This document shows, piece by piece, positions 7,102 to 9,058 of a stretch of DNA of 9,058 nt. Location: the NCBI GenBank assembly GCA_902796095.1, contig CADBNP010000201.1, positions 1 through 9,058 on the forward strand. The letters run 5' to 3'. Position numbers and translations under genes: made by a program. This DNA comes from an uncultured Aeromonadales bacterium. GTDB taxonomy: Bacteria > Pseudomonadota > Gammaproteobacteria > Enterobacterales > Succinivibrionaceae. The notes under the pieces were generated by a model. That model was not told the DNA's origin, did not search any database, and worked only from the letters and a program-made list of their open reading frames with translations. The first letter of the stretch is position 1, and every line of letters begins with the position of its first letter.

Positions 7102-8184
7102 TCATTTTTCAAGAGCTGTTACAGCATCGTCAGGAATAAACAGATCAATAACCTCAGTCCCGTCGGGCTGCCAGACATCACGGGATACCTGCCAGTAAAG
7201 AGGAAGCGGTGAAGACACGGCCGGATTATGAAGCTCTACCGTATAGCTGAAAAGATTCTCCACCACGCAGTCTACTGCCAGAGTATAAACTCTGCCCGCC
7301 CCCGCTTTCTGTGAGGGAAGTTTTATATCATTCATTCTGATGCCGGCCGCCGCCACGGCGGACAGATCTCCGCAGCCCGGACATCCGGCGGATGCACAGG
7401 GTATGCTGAGACCCCACCCCGGAACAACGAGGATGCCATCCGAATCAAATGCCGCAGGAGCTATATTCTTGATCCCCGTCAGTCTGGCCGCCGTTACCGT
7501 AGCCGGTGCGGCAAAGACATTTTTTACCGTCCCTATATGCTCAATTCTGCCGCTGTTAAGCACCGCAACATGATCCGCCATGCGGTAGACCTCGTCCCGG
7601 TTGTGAGAAACAAGCAGGACATTTTTTCCAAAATCCCGGATTACTGCTCTGAGCTCTTTTTCCATCGTAAACCGAAGATGCTCGTCCAGCGCGGAAAAAG
7701 GCTCGTCAAGCATCATGATATCGGCATCATTTATCAGAATTCTTGCCAGTGCCGTTCTCTGCATCTGTCCGCCGGAAAGGTCTGTCGCCCTGCGGTTCAC
7801 AACATCGGACAGTCTCATACGGGCAGCCATGTCTGCAGCCAGTGTTCTTTTGTCTTCACGGCAAAGCTTTCTTTCGCTTCTGATACTGCACATTATGTTT
7901 TCAAGAACAGTCATGTTCGGAAAAAGTGCATAATTCTGAAACAGATACCCGGTTCTTCTCTGCTGAGGAGACATGTTTATGTGACGTTCCGAATCAAAAA
8001 ACACCCTTCCGTTAAGAACAATCCTTCCGCAGTCAGGTTTTTCAATACCTGAAATACATCTCAGGATCATGCTTTTGCCTGAGCCGGACGGTCCGAGCAG
8101 AGAAAGCACTCCGTCATCCGCCGTGAAGGAAACACTGAGTAGAAAACTGTCCAGCTGTTTTTCAATATCAACCGTGAGAGACAT
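7102..8184 (-). CDS. modC: Molybdate ABC transporter ATP-binding protein ModC
   Basis: This is the ATPase that drives molybdate (or tungstate) import through ModB at the inner face of the membrane. In 360 residues it has Walker A GPSGSGKS (31-38), the Q-loop FQNYALFPNMTV (82-93), the signature LSGGQ (136-140), Walker B IMMLDEP (156-162) with D-loop SALD, and the switch His194. The last 110 residues resemble the divergent C-terminal regulatory region of ModC, though a classical mop domain is not clear. A CASAGCPGC stretch (263-271) is unusual. The start chosen is ATG at 8184-8182, with AGGA at 8193-8196 eight bases upstream and the typical MSLTVDIEK opening. A 13-residue longer form from ATG 8223 has no ribosome site but sits only 6 bases after modB. 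Specificity for molybdate rests on ModB and the Moco neighbours; sulfate or tungstate transporters are close relatives. Confidence 0.94.
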   Translation of the reverse strand: MSLTVDIEKQLDSFLLSVSFTADDGVLSLLGPSGSGKSMILRCISGIEKPDCGRIVLNGRVFFDSERHINMSPQQRRTGYLFQNYALFPNMTVLENIMCSIRSERKLCREDKRTLAADMAARMRLSDVVNRRATDLSGGQMQRTALARILINDADIMMLDEPFSALDEHLRFTMEKELRAVIRDFGKNVLLVSHNRDEVYRMADHVAVLNSGRIEHIGTVKNVFAAPATVTAARLTGIKNIAPAAFDSDGILVVPGWGLSIPCASAGCPGCGDLSAVAAAGIRMNDIKLPSQKAGAGRVYTLAVDCVVENLFSYTVELHNPAVSSPLPLYWQVSRDVWQPDGTEVIDLFIPDDAVTALEK

Positions 8185-8229
8185 GGATCCTGTCCTGTAA
8201 TTAGTATCTGACTTAAACGGCATGCCCGG

Positions 8230-8904
8230 CTATTTTCGCCGTTTCCCTTCCTGAAGGTTTATGATCAGTAGCACAACAAGCGAAATCAGCAGATTTATAA
8301 GAACCCATTTCATCGCCAGTTCATCATTTTCAGTCCGCCACAGATGGTAGACAGTGGTGGAAATGGTTGCCGTTTCCCCGGGGGTATATCCTGATATCAT
8401 GCTTGTTGCTCCATATTCTCCGAGAGCCCGGGCAAATGCCAGCACAAGTCCCGCTATGATCCCCTGGCGGCACAAAGGAATGCGCAGCCTCCAGAAAATA
8501 CGGGAATCACTTAGTCCCAGGGTTTTTGCGGCGTTGCCGATATTCTCATCGAAAGCCTCAAAGGCACCTCTGCAGGTGCGGTACATCAGAGGAAAACAGA
8601 CAACAGTGGTGGCGAATATCGTTGACCACCAGGTCATGGTAAGCCTTAAATCAAAGTACTCAAGGAAGAAGCCTCCAACAACTCTGTGAGGTCCCAGAAC
8701 ACGGAGCAGAAGATAGCCTATGACAGTAGGCGGAAGCACCAGAGGAACAGTAAGAACAACGTCAATAAAACCCTTGACGAAACGGGGTAAACGGGAAACA
8801 TAATATGCTGTTCCGATGCCGGTAAAGAATATTATTACTGTGGAAATGAGAGCAATACGTACAGAATTGTATAAAGGATAAAGATCCAGGCTCTGCTCTA
8901 TCAT
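8230..8904 (-). CDS. modB: Molybdate ABC transporter permease ModB
   Basis: ModB is the membrane channel subunit of the molybdate importer and works as a dimer with ModC. The 224-residue protein is of standard length. Hydrophobic segments lie at about 13-35, 46-70, 90-108, 147-165 and 198-217. VPLVLPPTVIGYLLL (53-67) and ARALGEYGATSMISG (158-172) are typical of ModB/CysT permeases. The cytoplasmic EAA loop that docks the ATPase is AAKTLGLSDSRIFWRLRIP (125-143). The ATG at 8904-8902 is preceded by AGGA (8911-8914) at a 6-base spacing, which fixes the start. modC follows directly. The substrate-binding protein modA usually precedes modB and would have to lie beyond the right edge. Tungstate or mixed specificity cannot be excluded. 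Confidence 0.95.
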   Translation of the reverse strand: MIEQSLDLYPLYNSVRIALISTVIIFFTGIGTAYYVSRLPRFVKGFIDVVLTVPLVLPPTVIGYLLLRVLGPHRVVGGFFLEYFDLRLTMTWWSTIFATTVVCFPLMYRTCRGAFEAFDENIGNAAKTLGLSDSRIFWRLRIPLCRQGIIAGLVLAFARALGEYGATSMISGYTPGETATISTTVYHLWRTENDELAMKWVLINLLISLVVLLIINLQEGKRRK

Positions 8905-9058
8905 TCAGTTTCCTTAATGCTGTTTCCGAACCGTGACAGGCTGAAAAAATACAGAATATGCAGGCGGGTTAATTCTGAATATTCTCCGAAGCACTCATTC
9001 AAAAGAATACCGAAAATGCCGGACATAATTATCTGATATTAAATTATTCTGACGTGCC
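8905..9058 (-). promoter_or_regulatory. modB upstream region with short inverted repeats
   Basis: I see no supported gene here. The stretch is A+T-rich. It contains an inverted repeat AGAATAT (8953-8959) / ATATTCT (8979-8985), a perfect palindrome GAATATTC (8977-8984), and ATAATT (9025-9030) / AATTAT (9042-9047). Any of these could be an operator or part of a promoter for the mod-moe-moa genes. None matches the E. coli ModE box that I know, and no good -35/-10 pair was found. A 41-codon frame (9026-8901) ends by overlapping the modB start as ATGA but has no ribosome site. The role is inferred from position only. Confidence 0.25.

Noticed and set aside
8901..9026. 41-codon minus-strand frame ending in an ATGA overlap with modB
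   Set aside because: The overlap is suggestive of coupling, but there is no ribosome site, no recognisable protein, and such short frames are common by chance.
8995..9057. Possible 3' end of an upstream gene (20 codons then TGA, minus strand)
   Set aside because: The residues do not resemble a ModA C-terminus, and 20 codons without a stop is not informative.
1..9058. CRISPR array, tRNA, rRNA, insertion sequence or phage genes
   Set aside because: I looked for regularly spaced repeats, transposase-like frames and terminal inverted repeats and saw none. The window is filled by metabolic genes.

Overview
All genes supported in this window lie on the minus strand, so they are transcribed from the right-hand end towards the left. 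The window holds a molybdenum uptake and molybdenum-cofactor (Moco) locus that runs directly into a formate-dehydrogenase-type redox operon. Base composition looks moderate (roughly half G+C by eye). The proteins suggest an anaerobic, fermentative or acetogenic-type bacterium: an NAD(P)-linked, NuoG-like molybdoenzyme, a GltD-type flavoprotein, Clostridia-like MoaA and MoaC, and a MoeA-like paralogue ending in a cysteine cluster. The phylum cannot be fixed from the sequence alone, and transfer of such a locus between anaerobes is possible.

Layout in transcription order. Positions 9058-8905 are a leader with short inverted repeats and no gene I can support. They are followed by modB (8904-8230, permease) and modC (8184-7102, ATPase) of a molybdate ABC importer, then moeA (7018-5795, molybdate insertion). 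Next comes a second molybdopterin-binding MoeA-like protein with a C-terminal CxxCxxCx4C cluster (5708-4692), and moaA (4688-3714, TTG start). A 213-base gap follows that contains repeats and could be a regulatory leader. After it come moaC (3500-3015) and mobA (GTG start, overlapping moaC; 3034-2396). A 242-base gap with a candidate promoter precedes a 615-residue iron-sulfur flavoprotein (2153-306). Its stop codon overlaps the start of a NuoG-like iron-sulfur subunit, probably the formate dehydrogenase catalytic chain, which runs off the left edge (306-1).

How the genes fit together. ModBC imports molybdate, with the binding protein ModA presumably outside the window. MoaA and MoaC convert GTP to cyclic pyranopterin monophosphate. 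MoeA, perhaps helped by its paralogue, inserts Mo into molybdopterin. MobA adds GMP to form the guanine-dinucleotide cofactor used by formate dehydrogenases. The client enzyme and its flavoprotein electron partner are encoded immediately downstream. The molybdopterin synthase genes moaD and moaE, a stand-alone mogA/moaB and modA are not visible here. The least ordinary items are the fused flavoprotein, the Cys-tailed MoeA paralogue and the possible structured leader before moaC.
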